The notes under the pieces: model-generated
Seen by the model: only the letters and a program-made list of their open reading frames with translations
The model's database searches: none
Told to the model about the DNA's origin: nothing
NCBI GenBank assembly: GCA_964458615.1
Contig: CAYWJR010000001.1
Coordinates: 42,832 to 106,831 of the forward strand
Length of the DNA stretch: 64,000 nucleotides
Direction: 5' to 3'
Source: SHNJ01 sp964458615
Lineage (GTDB): Bacteria > Pseudomonadota > Alphaproteobacteria > SHNJ01
Program-made: the position numbers and the translations under genes
Part shown: positions 15,245 to 24,327 of the stretch, piece by piece
How positions within the stretch are numbered: position 1 is the stretch's first letter
How the letters are laid out: each line of letters starts with the position of its first letter

Positions 15245-17959
15245 ATGAGCAGATCCAGGCTTCCAGCAGCAATCGAAAAAAAAGATTGCGGTTTATTGCC
15301 GCCCCGAATTTTTGATAATTCCGGGATCGTTGCCGTTGTAACAGATTCCGAAAATATAATTACCGATTGCAATCAAGCCGCCACCGATTTTTTCTCGCAA
15401 AATCATAACGACTTAGCAGGGGAAAATTTGCTGGCTCTGATCGACAATGGCGACAGAATATTTATCGAAAGCCTGGCCGCCAAAATAATCGATGGAAGCA
15501 AAAAAAATATCCAGTTAGAAAAACCGGTAATGGTTATATCCGAATCCGGATTCCAGGAAAAATGGATCCGCATCGATTGCAATATTTATGGATCAGACAA
15601 TAAATATCTTATCTATTTAATTCAGGATATTACCGCGCAACAAAAATCCGCAATCAAAGAAAAACAAACGGAAAAGAATCTAAACAATATTTTGTCCGCC
15701 ATGGCGGATGGTTTTTTATTATTCGACTCCAACGGCCAATTGTTGGATTTCAGCCCGTCTATACACGATCTGTTTCCGCAAGTGCAGCAAAGCCTGATCC
15801 CCAAAATGCATATCGCCGAGGTGTATAGCAAAATTATATACTCGCAAAATATAATTGACGCGCTTGATAACGAACAAACTTATTTACAAGAATGGCAAAC
15901 CAAACAGATAACCGGGTCGTACAAATTATTTTTCAAACATAAAAATCAGAAAAATTATCTGCTGCAATACCACCAATCTCCGAACCAATCTATTTTAACA
16001 TTTACCGACGTCACGATGATCCGGGAAAAAGAAACGTTGCTGGCCACATTGGCGTCGGAAAATTCGCATTTGTCCAAAGCGGTCGACGCCACCCAGGTCG
16101 GCATCGCCATTTGCGATGCGCGATTGCCGTTAAAACCAATTATATATTTCAACCACGCCTTTCATACAATCGTCGGGCACGCCGCCGAGAAAGTAATCGG
16201 CGAGAATATCGGTGTTTTATTCAATGCCGAAAGCGACCAAACGGCGATACGGCAAATCGAATCAGCATTGGAAAACAACGCCGTCGCGGACGTTGAAACG
16301 AAAGCGGTCGACGCAGGCCACCGGACATTTTGGTGCCATATTCAAATCAATCCGATTATCGACGTAACGGGAATTTGCACCCATTTTGTTTTGATGCTGA
16401 CCGACATCAGCCGGCGCAAAAATCAAGAACAGGAATTGATTCAGGCAAAGCGCGCCGCCGATGAGGCAAACAAGGCGAAATCCCAATTCCTTGCGATTAT
16501 GAGCCATGAAATCAAAACACCTATCAATGGCGTTATGGGCATGGTCGATTTATTGATGACATCGAATCCAAATGAAAAGCAGCAGCAATTTTTATCCACG
16601 GCGAAAGAATCAGCCGGAAAATTGCTTGGACTTGTAAACGATATTCTGGATTATTCGGATTTGGAATCGAACCATTTGGCCATAAAACCGAAACCGGTGG
16701 ATTTAAACGAATTGATACGCCGGTCATTGGCCGACATCAAAGAAGACGCGTTTAAAAAGAATCTAAGCCTGCAATTTTTGCTGGATCCCAAAATACCCAA
16801 AAAATTGTATGGCGACCCGGATCGTATTGCCCAAATCGTGCGCAATATTGTCGGAAATTCAATTAAATTTACCGAACGCGGCCATATCGAAGTACATCTA
16901 AATCTGCTTTCGGAAACAAACAAAACGGCAAAATTGCAATTGAAAATCATCGATACAGGAATTGGAATTGCGCCGGACAAACTAAATTCCATTTTCGATC
17001 CGTTTCACCAAATCGATTTATCGTTTACCAGAAAATACAGCGGCACCGGTCTTGGGCTTGCGATCTGCAAAAAACTGCTACAATTGATGCACGGCGACAT
17101 CAGCGCCAAAAGCACGCTTGGATCAGGCACAACGATCAATTGCACGCTGTCCCTGCCCCTGCACCCGCCGGAACATAGTGTAAATGGAAATTCAGAAGGC
17201 AAAACAACCAATAAAAAGAAAATATTGATTGTCGACGACAGCATGACAAACCGTATGATCCCGGCCAGCTTGCTGCGACCTTATGGATTTGAAATTCACG
17301 AAGCCGATGGCGGAAAAAAAGCCATCGATCTGGCATCGACCCACGATTACGATTTGATATTGATGGATATTGCCATGCCCGAAATCGACGGCATCGCGGC
17401 GACACGCGCCATTATATCCGCAAAACCTGGGCGCCAGGTAAAAATAATCGCCATTACCGCGCATTCGTCGGAACAGGAAAAAACCAAATGCATTCGCGCC
17501 GGGATGATCGATTATTTAACCAAACCGGTTGATAAAGAAAAGTTATTGGCGGCCTGTTTTAACGTTATGAATATTTCATTTAAAAACGGTGGTGTCATGG
17601 AAAACAAAAATATGTTGGATGAAACGATATTGCACCAATTGGAAAACGATATTGGCGATAAAACATTGCGAACATTGCTGGATGCGTTTATCGAAGAAAC
17701 CGTGGAGCGGTTAAAATTGATCCGCCAATTCAGCCGCGAACAAAAATGGGAATATTTGGGCCGCGAAGGCCACACGTTAAAATCCACCAGTGGCAGTTTC
17801 GGACTTATGACGTTATGCGATAAATCATCGCAATTGGATGAATTGTGCCGCACGCAAAATTACATCCAGGCTGAACTGACCGCGGCGGAAATCGCCAATA
17901 TGGGCGGCGAATGCATCGGAACATTGCGCAAATGGATGGTGGAAAAACTGCCTAATTAA
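15245..17959 (+). CDS. Hybrid sensor histidine kinase (PAS x3 - HisKA - HATPase - REC - Hpt)
   Basis: 904 residues, no membrane segments, so a cytoplasmic sensor. Three PAS-like modules occupy ~20-130, ~150-260 and ~275-395. HisKA holds 'FLAIMSHEIKTPINGVMGM' with the phospho-His at about 421. HATPase shows 'NIVGNSIKFTERG', 'DTGIGIAPD' and 'GTGLGLAICKKL'. The receiver domain has 'ILIVDDS' and the acceptor Asp at about 708 in 'LILMDIAMPEIDG', with 'LTKPV' later. The C-terminal Hpt domain has 'GREGHTLKSTSGSFG' with His at about 843. It is a complete phosphorelay chain without an output domain, so it must signal to another regulator. Its stop overlaps that of the convergent Amt-kinase gene by 4 bases. 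Confidence 0.92.
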   Translation: MSRSRLPAAIEKKDCGLLPPRIFDNSGIVAVVTDSENIITDCNQAATDFFSQNHNDLAGENLLALIDNGDRIFIESLAAKIIDGSKKNIQLEKPVMVISESGFQEKWIRIDCNIYGSDNKYLIYLIQDITAQQKSAIKEKQTEKNLNNILSAMADGFLLFDSNGQLLDFSPSIHDLFPQVQQSLIPKMHIAEVYSKIIYSQNIIDALDNEQTYLQEWQTKQITGSYKLFFKHKNQKNYLLQYHQSPNQSILTFTDVTMIREKETLLATLASENSHLSKAVDATQVGIAICDARLPLKPIIYFNHAFHTIVGHAAEKVIGENIGVLFNAESDQTAIRQIESALENNAVADVETKAVDAGHRTFWCHIQINPIIDVTGICTHFVLMLTDISRRKNQEQELIQAKRAADEANKAKSQFLAIMSHEIKTPINGVMGMVDLLMTSNPNEKQQQFLSTAKESAGKLLGLVNDILDYSDLESNHLAIKPKPVDLNELIRRSLADIKEDAFKKNLSLQFLLDPKIPKKLYGDPDRIAQIVRNIVGNSIKFTERGHIEVHLNLLSETNKTAKLQLKIIDTGIGIAPDKLNSIFDPFHQIDLSFTRKYSGTGLGLAICKKLLQLMHGDISAKSTLGSGTTINCTLSLPLHPPEHSVNGNSEGKTTNKKKILIVDDSMTNRMIPASLLRPYGFEIHEADGGKKAIDLASTHDYDLILMDIAMPEIDGIAATRAIISAKPGRQVKIIAITAHSSEQEKTKCIRAGMIDYLTKPVDKEKLLAACFNVMNISFKNGGVMENKNMLDETILHQLENDIGDKTLRTLLDAFIEETVERLKLIRQFSREQKWEYLGREGHTLKSTSGSFGLMTLCDKSSQLDELCRTQNYIQAELTAAEIANMGGECIGTLRKWMVEKLPN

Positions 17960-20085
17960 GGCGTTTGAACTATTGTTCGTTCTTTGGGCATGTGGATCGT
18001 AACCTTGGTTCCTTGATTCAGTCCGCTTTCCAAAATAATCGTGCCGCCGTGCATTTCCACCAGCGATTTGGTAATCGGCAACCCAAGCCCTGTTCCTTTG
18101 TATCTGCGGCTAATTTGGCTGTCGACTTGAATGAACGGCTCCATGGCGCGCGCAATGCTGTCGGGTTCCATGCCCACGCCATGATCCTGTATCGAAACCG
18201 AAATCCCCATATCTTCGCGCAGCCAAAATTTAATTTCTATGCTGCCGCCGTCGCTGCTGAATTTTACCGCATTCGATACCAAATTGGTGAATATTTGCGT
18301 CATCGCGCGTTCATCCGCGTTCAATTTCGGCAAATTCTGCGGCATATCGATAAACAACTGAATGCCCGCGTTTTGCATTTCAATTTCAACGAAACTTTGT
18401 ACCCGCGCCAATATATCGCTTAGAACCAATGGCGTGCTATTCAAATCCAGCTTGCCTTCTTCCATTTTGGACAGATCCAGAATGTCTTTGATCAAATTCA
18501 ACAAATGCTGACCGCTTTTGAAAATATGTTCCGAATATTCGACATATTTCGCATTGCCCAATGCGCCTAAAATTTGCGTTTGCATCGCTTCGGAAAAACC
18601 CATAATGGCGTTTAACGGCGTGCGCAATTCATGGCTTACATTGGCCAGAAACCGGGATTTCGTCTTACTGGCCATCAACGCCGCATCTTTGGCCGTACGC
18701 ATTTCCTTGACCGCCTTTTCCCGTTTTTGGGTTTCGGAATTGAATTTATCAAGGATCATATTGTATTGCATGGCGATCGTGCCCGCCTCTGTTTCCTGCT
18801 CGACATCGACAGGGCGAGTAAAATCGCCCTCTTGGCGTTGGCGTTCCATTTCCTGCAATAATTTAAACAACGACGTATTCGCGCCATGTTCCGCCACGTT
18901 TAATCCGATGCGTTCGGATTCGGGGTCGACGCGCAGCGCGAAAAACCGGTCGATTACCGCCAAACAAATGAATCCGACGGTGAAAGAATATGCACCGATA
19001 CTGACGATACCCAAAAATTGTACGCCCAATTGTTCCATGCGGGTAAGGCCGGAATCGAATGCCGTTGTCGGCGCGAATAACGCAACCGCCAACGTACCCC
19101 AAATCCCCGCGAATAAATGCGCGGGAACGGCATTGATAACATCGTCGATTTGCAATTTTAACAATAATTCGCAGCCCGCATAACACACCATCGCGCCGAT
19201 CATGCCGATAATGATCGCTGCATATGGCGTAATAACATGCGCGCATGCCGATATACTAACCAATCCAGCGACAACGCAACTGATCGATCGGATGACGTTT
19301 GGCCGGCCTTTAAAATGCCAAGATAACGCCAATGCGGTCAAACCGCCAATCGCGCCGCCCAATGCCGTATTCAAAATAACCAATGGCACATCGCCGGTGA
19401 ATTGGGGCAACGACCCGCCGGTAAATCCGAACCAGCCCACCCACAACAACATCAATCCCAATGTCGCTTTGGGTAAATCGCTGCCTTCGATTTCGGTGCC
19501 TTGCGGGCCGAACCGGCCGATGCGCGGCCCGATAATAATCAATGCCGCCAGCGCCATCCAGCCGCCGACCGAGTGAACCACGGTCGATCCCGCGAAATCG
19601 ATGAATCCCAAACTGACCAGCCAGCCGGAACTGGTATCCGGAATCGACCCCCCCCACGCCCAATGGCCGGCGACGGGATAAATCAATCCTGATAAGATGC
19701 AGGAACAAAACACATAACCGGTAAAACGGATCCGTTCGGCCACAGCGCCCGAAACGATGGTGGTGGCAATGGCGCAAAACGCCATCTGGAAAAGAAAGAA
19801 AGAATACAGCCACGAAGATGCGGTATCGCCGAATACAAAATAACTTCCGCCTATTATGCCGTTTTGGCTGGCGCCAAACATAATGCCAAACCCAAACAGC
19901 CAGAATAACAAAGACGCGATACAAAAATCGACGACGTTCTTACCGGCGACATGGATGCTGTTTTTCGCGCGCACCAATCCGCTTTCAAGGCAAGTAAAAC
20001 CCGCCTGCATCATGATGACCAGAATGGCGCAGAAAACCAGCCAGAAAATATCGAAATATTCGGATAAACCTTCTACCAAAATCAA
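17956..20085 (-). CDS. Ammonium transporter fused to a sensor histidine kinase (Amt-HK)
   Basis: 709 residues. Residues ~8-395 are a full Amt/Mep/Rh channel with 11 predicted helices. It carries the signature 'DFAGSTVVHSVGGWMALAALIIIGPRIGR', the twin pore histidines (His in 'TVVHS' and in 'VPAHLFAGIWG'), and the Trp/Asp pore residues ('WAWGG', 'FIDFAG'). A HAMP-like/coiled-coil stretch (~400-475, 'EAGTIAMQYNMILDKFNSETQKREKAVKEM') links to HisKA ('FLANVSHELRTPLNAIMGFSEA', His about 485) and HATPase ('LVSNAVKFSSDGG', 'DHGVGM', 'GTGLGLPITKSL'). Amt-kinase fusions are known, for example from anammox bacteria, as ammonium sensors. No glnK lies beside it, unlike ordinary amtB. It probably reports ammonium to an unlinked regulator or to the neighbouring hybrid kinase. 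Confidence 0.93.
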   Translation of the reverse strand: MILVEGLSEYFDIFWLVFCAILVIMMQAGFTCLESGLVRAKNSIHVAGKNVVDFCIASLLFWLFGFGIMFGASQNGIIGGSYFVFGDTASSWLYSFFLFQMAFCAIATTIVSGAVAERIRFTGYVFCSCILSGLIYPVAGHWAWGGSIPDTSSGWLVSLGFIDFAGSTVVHSVGGWMALAALIIIGPRIGRFGPQGTEIEGSDLPKATLGLMLLWVGWFGFTGGSLPQFTGDVPLVILNTALGGAIGGLTALALSWHFKGRPNVIRSISCVVAGLVSISACAHVITPYAAIIIGMIGAMVCYAGCELLLKLQIDDVINAVPAHLFAGIWGTLAVALFAPTTAFDSGLTRMEQLGVQFLGIVSIGAYSFTVGFICLAVIDRFFALRVDPESERIGLNVAEHGANTSLFKLLQEMERQRQEGDFTRPVDVEQETEAGTIAMQYNMILDKFNSETQKREKAVKEMRTAKDAALMASKTKSRFLANVSHELRTPLNAIMGFSEAMQTQILGALGNAKYVEYSEHIFKSGQHLLNLIKDILDLSKMEEGKLDLNSTPLVLSDILARVQSFVEIEMQNAGIQLFIDMPQNLPKLNADERAMTQIFTNLVSNAVKFSSDGGSIEIKFWLREDMGISVSIQDHGVGMEPDSIARAMEPFIQVDSQISRRYKGTGLGLPITKSLVEMHGGTIILESGLNQGTKVTIHMPKERTIVQTP

Positions 20086-20143
20086 CTCTCCCGTGATTGG
20101 TATTATATTGGCTTTTTACATCCGGGTCGCGCAAATAACGGTT

Positions 20144-21130
20144 TTAAGCCGTTTTTTTAAATTTTTCATTCCTGGCTTGTTGCAGTTTAACAAAATCGTC
20201 GCCAGCATGGTACGAAGAACGGGTCAATGGCGACGATGAAATCATCAAAAATCCTTTGCCCCTGCCCGCTTGCGCCAGCGATTCGAATTCATCCGGCGTG
20301 ACAAAACGGTCAACGGCAATATGTTTTACGGTCGGTTGCAAATATTGCCCGATCGTCATGAAATCGACATCGGCGGCGCGCAAATCGTCCATCACCTGGC
20401 CGACTTCTTCCTTGGTTTCACCCAACCCGACCATGATGCCGGATTTGGTGAATATCGTCGGATCGATTTCTTTTACCCGCGACAGCAATTGCAAGCTGGC
20501 GAAATACCGCGCGCCGGGACGAACGGTTGGGTATAAGCGCGGCACGGTTTCCAAATTATGGTTGAACACATCGGGTTTGGCGCGGGCGACAATTTCAATC
20601 GCTCCTTCTTTGCGCAAAAAATCGGGCGTTAAGATTTCAATCGTGGTTTTAGGCGACAACATGCGGATTTTGCGGATCGTTTGGGCAAAATGTTCCGCGC
20701 CGCCATCATCCAAATCGTCGCGATCCACAGATGTTACCACCACATGGCTAAGCCCCAGTTTTTGAACAGCCAACGCGACATTGTCCGGTTCATGCGGATC
20801 CAATTTATCCGGCCGGCCAGTCGCCACGTTGCAAAATGAACAAGCACGCGTGCAAACCGATCCCAAAATCATAAACGTCGCATGTTTTTGCGACCAGCAT
20901 TCGCCGATATTCGGGCACGCGGCTTCTTCGCAAACGGTGCGCAAATTCAAATCGCGCATCAATTCCTTGGTTTCATGATAAGTTTTCGATGTCGGCGCCT
21001 TTACACGGATCCAATCGGGTTTGCGTTGGATCGGATTGTCCGGGCGATGCGCTTTTTCTGGATGGCGCAGTGCAGCCTTGTTTGGCTCGGATTCAGGACT
21101 GGAATCGGTAATTTTATTGTCAAATGTCAT
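20144..21130 (-). CDS. lipA: Lipoyl synthase
   Basis: A 328-residue radical SAM enzyme that inserts two sulfurs into octanoyl-protein to make lipoyl cofactors. The auxiliary cluster ligands are C67, C72 and C78 ('VCEEAACPNIGEC'); the radical SAM cysteines are C93, C97 and C100 ('CTRACSFC'); and the C-terminal Ser motif 'RSSYHAGDDF' is present. The N-terminal ~35 residues are a charged extension ahead of 'RKPDWIRVKAP'. lipA is on the same strand as lpd and the pdh genes, in keeping with its role in lipoylating pyruvate dehydrogenase. Confidence 0.97.
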   Translation of the reverse strand: MTFDNKITDSSPESEPNKAALRHPEKAHRPDNPIQRKPDWIRVKAPTSKTYHETKELMRDLNLRTVCEEAACPNIGECWSQKHATFMILGSVCTRACSFCNVATGRPDKLDPHEPDNVALAVQKLGLSHVVVTSVDRDDLDDGGAEHFAQTIRKIRMLSPKTTIEILTPDFLRKEGAIEIVARAKPDVFNHNLETVPRLYPTVRPGARYFASLQLLSRVKEIDPTIFTKSGIMVGLGETKEEVGQVMDDLRAADVDFMTIGQYLQPTVKHIAVDRFVTPDEFESLAQAGRGKGFLMISSSPLTRSSYHAGDDFVKLQQARNEKFKKTA

Positions 21131-21241
21131 GCAGGTAATTTAGCACCCAACCACGATTAGAACAAGGGGACAGTGTTTTAAAAATGATTGGAAATTAATG
21201 GGTTGGGCGCGCAAAAACCGCTAACGCCTTATTATCCCCTG

Positions 21242-21763
21242 TTATCTTAATAAGAAATAATGCCCGGCGATGAATCCAATCGGCGCACCGATCAACGGCC
21301 ACCCCAAAATGACCCCCGCCCAAAGATCGCTTAGGAAAAATGCAAACCATTGTTGGGGCAACAACAAACTGAATATCAAGGCGAAGGATGCGATAATTGC
21401 CGGGCAAAACGCAACCATCATCGTACTGATGGATAATGTGCGTATAATTTCACGTATTGGTTTGTGGCGCGTCACATATACAGATGGAATTAAAAATACC
21501 GCCACAACAAAAACACCGACGAAAAAACCGCCCACGAACCACATCAAATTGGATTCCATCAATTTCCAAGTCGCGCTTAGCGTTCCATAAAAACCGGGTT
21601 CAATCGATATAGATGGATCGAATATTTCCGCAATCGCGCTGCCCAGCGTATAAGGAACATACGCGATAAACCCGGCCAAAAACGATCCCCAAACCAATCC
21701 AACAATGTAACGGCCAATATATTTTTTGGCGTCAGCGATTGTAATGTTGGGATTAATTGACAT
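21242..21763 (-). CDS. Hypothetical four-helix membrane protein
   Basis: Not recognised. 173 residues with a short soluble N-terminus and four hydrophobic segments ('YIVGLVWGSFLAGFIAYVPY', 'LMWFVGGFFVGVFVVAVFLI', 'MMVAFCPAIIASFALIFSLLL', 'VILGWPLIGAPIGFIAGHYFLL'). The gene begins 2 bases after the lpd stop and so is very probably in the same transcript, between lpd and lipA. No catalytic motif is visible. Confidence 0.7.
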   Translation of the reverse strand: MSINPNITIADAKKYIGRYIVGLVWGSFLAGFIAYVPYTLGSAIAEIFDPSISIEPGFYGTLSATWKLMESNLMWFVGGFFVGVFVVAVFLIPSVYVTRHKPIREIIRTLSISTMMVAFCPAIIASFALIFSLLLPQQWFAFFLSDLWAGVILGWPLIGAPIGFIAGHYFLLR

Positions 21764-21765
21764 TG

Positions 21766-23169
21766 TTAAAAATGAATCACCTTGCCGAATGCGTCCAATG
21801 TCGATTCATGCATCATTTCCGACAATGTCGGATGCGGGAATATGGTGTGCATCAATTCGGCTTCGGTCAACTCGCCGGTCTTGGCGATGCCGAATCCTTG
21901 GATCATTTCGGTTACTTCGGCGCCGATCATGTGCGCGCCCAGCAATTCGCCGCTTTTTGCATCAAAAATAGTTTTCACCAAACCTTCGGGTTCGCCCAAT
22001 GCAATCGCCTTGCCGTTACCCATGAACGGGAATCGCCCGACGCGTATTTCACGGCCCGATTCTTTGGCTTTTTTCTCGGTCCACCCGATGCTGGCGATTT
22101 GCGGCATCGAATAGGTACAGCCCGGAATATTTTGTACATTCAACGGATGCACATCGTTCAGTCCGGCAATTTTTTCAACGCAAATTACGCCTTCGTGGCT
22201 GGCTTTGTGCGCAAGCCATGGCGCGCCGGTCAAATCGCCGATGGCGTATACGCCGGCCTCGGCGGTTTGCGCCCATTCATTGACGACGATATGAGTTTTT
22301 TCGACCTTGATTTTGGTATTTTCAATGCCCAAATTTTCGACATTCCCGACAATCCCGACGGCGGAAATCAAACGTTCCGCTTTTATTTCTTGGGATTTTC
22401 CGCCGACATCGACAGTCACGGAAACATCGTTTGTGGATTTTTTAACGCCCTTAACCGCAGCGCCCGTTAAAATCTTGATGCCTTGCTTTTCAAATTGCTT
22501 GCGCGCCATTTGGCTGATTTCTTCGTCTTCGGCCGGCAAAATCCGATCGACCATTTCAACCACTGTTACATCGCAACCAAGATTGCGGTAAAAACTGGCG
22601 AATTCGATACCAATCGCACCAGACCCGACGACCACAATCGATTTCGGCAAAGTTGTTGGCACCATCGCCTCGCGATACGACCAAATCAATTTTCCATCCG
22701 GTTCCATTCCCGGAATGACCCGCGCCCGCGCGCCGGTCGCCAAAATGATGTGTTTTGCCTGCAAAGTCGCAACCGGTTTATTATCTTTGGAAACGGCCAC
22801 AACTCCCTTGCCGGCCAATTTGCCGAATCCGTCAAAAACGGTTACTTTATTTTTTTTCAGCAAATGACCGATACCGCCGGATAATTTTTTCGCAACATCG
22901 CGCGAACGGGCGACGATTTTTGTTATATCGACGGAAATTTTGCCCTCGATCTTGATGCCAAAATCGGCCGCATGCTGAATCATATGATGGGCTTCGGAAC
23001 TGCGTAACAGTGCCTTGGTCGGGATACAGCCCCAGTTCAAACAAATGCCACCCAGGTGATTGGCCTCTACCAATGCGACTTTCATTTTCAGCTGGCTGGC
23101 GCGAATCGCCGCCACATACCCGCCGGGTCCGCCGCCAATTACAATCAGATCGAAATTATGTTCAGCCAT
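21766..23169 (-). CDS. lpdA: Dihydrolipoyl dehydrogenase (E3)
   Basis: 467 residues, the standard length. It is the FAD flavoprotein that reoxidises dihydrolipoamide for 2-oxoacid dehydrogenases. It has the FAD-binding 'VIGGGPGGYVAAIRASQ', the redox disulfide C43-C48 in 'GGICLNWGCIPTKALL', the NAD-binding 'VVGSGAIGIEFASFYRNLG', 'YAIGDLTG', and the catalytic His-Glu near the C-terminus in 'HPTLSEMMHE'. It lies downstream of pdhABC, separated by two periplasmic binding protein genes. Confidence 0.97.
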   Translation of the reverse strand: MAEHNFDLIVIGGGPGGYVAAIRASQLKMKVALVEANHLGGICLNWGCIPTKALLRSSEAHHMIQHAADFGIKIEGKISVDITKIVARSRDVAKKLSGGIGHLLKKNKVTVFDGFGKLAGKGVVAVSKDNKPVATLQAKHIILATGARARVIPGMEPDGKLIWSYREAMVPTTLPKSIVVVGSGAIGIEFASFYRNLGCDVTVVEMVDRILPAEDEEISQMARKQFEKQGIKILTGAAVKGVKKSTNDVSVTVDVGGKSQEIKAERLISAVGIVGNVENLGIENTKIKVEKTHIVVNEWAQTAEAGVYAIGDLTGAPWLAHKASHEGVICVEKIAGLNDVHPLNVQNIPGCTYSMPQIASIGWTEKKAKESGREIRVGRFPFMGNGKAIALGEPEGLVKTIFDAKSGELLGAHMIGAEVTEMIQGFGIAKTGELTEAELMHTIFPHPTLSEMMHESTLDAFGKVIHF

Positions 23170-23172
23170 AGA

Positions 23173-24327
23173 TTACATCGCCCCTGTTAAATATTCGTAT
23201 TTGCCGTTATTCCATTGATACATTTTGAAAAACGGAAATTTTAAATCGCCTTTTTCGTCGAATTCGATTTGTCCCAAAACGGTTTTAAATTTACCATCCC
23301 GCAAAGCCGCGATAATTTTCGCGCTGTCCGATGCATTCGCCGATTTTGCAATCGCCTGCGCCGCCAATTGCACATTCGCATAAGAATATAATGTGAATAT
23401 TTCAGGCTTTATTTTACGGGACTGAAGCGATTTTATAACCGCGCCAGATGCCTTATCCTTGGTTGGATCCAAAGGCCCGGACATGACAAATCCATTGGCC
23501 GTTTTATTCGCAACCGACCAAAATTCCTGAACCATTGCGGCATCGCCGCCAATAAATTTTATTTTTAATTTGGCGTCCGCCGACTGACGGATGATCGAAC
23601 CCGCCTCGATGGGGAATGTCGCGATCAACGCAACCGTGATTCCCTTGGATTTCAATTTGGTAACAAGCGATGAAAAATCTTTTTCGCCGGTCGAAATCGT
23701 ATCGTAAATGACTTCTTTGATTCCAGCCGCAGCCAGGTGTCCGCGCACGGCATCCGCCAATCCTTTGCCCCATGTCGTTTTATCGTGAATGATCGCGATT
23801 TTTTCATCGGTCGTGTATTTACCCACGTAATCTTTGCCCGCATGCGATTCGCCCGGGGTTGCGAATTTTTTCAATATATAGGCGGCCAAAACCTCGCCTT
23901 GCTGATCGTCGCGGCCATAGGGGCGAAAAATATTTTTCATGCCGCGCTCGGTAATTTCCGGGTTGCTGGCAGTGGGTGTAATATTGGCGATGCCTTCATC
24001 CGCTGTAACGCCCGAAGCCGCCATAAACGCGCCGGAACATGCAGGCCCGATGATTAACGCAGGCGATGCGCCAACCAACCGGTTGATGGCCAAAACCGCC
24101 TGTTTTGGATCGCACGCATCGTCTTCCAATTTGATGGCCAATTTTTCGCCCAAAACGCCACCCGATGCATTGATGTCGTCAACCGCGGCCTTGATCCCAG
24201 CCAAACTTTGTTCGCCCAAACTGGCGGCTGGCCCTGTCATGGGCAATGATACGCCGATTGTAATATCGGCGTGTGCGGAACAGACAAAAGCAAAAGATAA
24301 AATTACGCCGATAATAAATTTTTTCAT
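23173..24327 (-). CDS. Branched-chain amino acid-type ABC transporter substrate-binding protein (copy 2)
   Basis: 384 residues from the ATG at 24327, which overlaps the stop of the preceding gene (TAATG); the frame opens 19 codons earlier inside that gene. Signal peptide 'KKFIIGVILSFAFVCSAHA' with cleavage before 'DITIGVSLPMTGPAASLGEQ'. It belongs to the LivJ/LivK periplasmic binding protein type I fold ('GPACSGAFMAASG', 'PTASNPEITERG', 'IAIIHDKTTWGKGLADAVR', 'IKFIGGDA'). It is a clear paralogue of the gene upstream. No permease or ATPase genes are adjacent, so its transporter partner must be elsewhere or it may work as a sensor. It ends 3 bases before lpdA. Confidence 0.92.
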   Translation of the reverse strand: MKKFIIGVILSFAFVCSAHADITIGVSLPMTGPAASLGEQSLAGIKAAVDDINASGGVLGEKLAIKLEDDACDPKQAVLAINRLVGASPALIIGPACSGAFMAASGVTADEGIANITPTASNPEITERGMKNIFRPYGRDDQQGEVLAAYILKKFATPGESHAGKDYVGKYTTDEKIAIIHDKTTWGKGLADAVRGHLAAAGIKEVIYDTISTGEKDFSSLVTKLKSKGITVALIATFPIEAGSIIRQSADAKLKIKFIGGDAAMVQEFWSVANKTANGFVMSGPLDPTKDKASGAVIKSLQSRKIKPEIFTLYSYANVQLAAQAIAKSANASDSAKIIAALRDGKFKTVLGQIEFDEKGDLKFPFFKMYQWNNGKYEYLTGAM

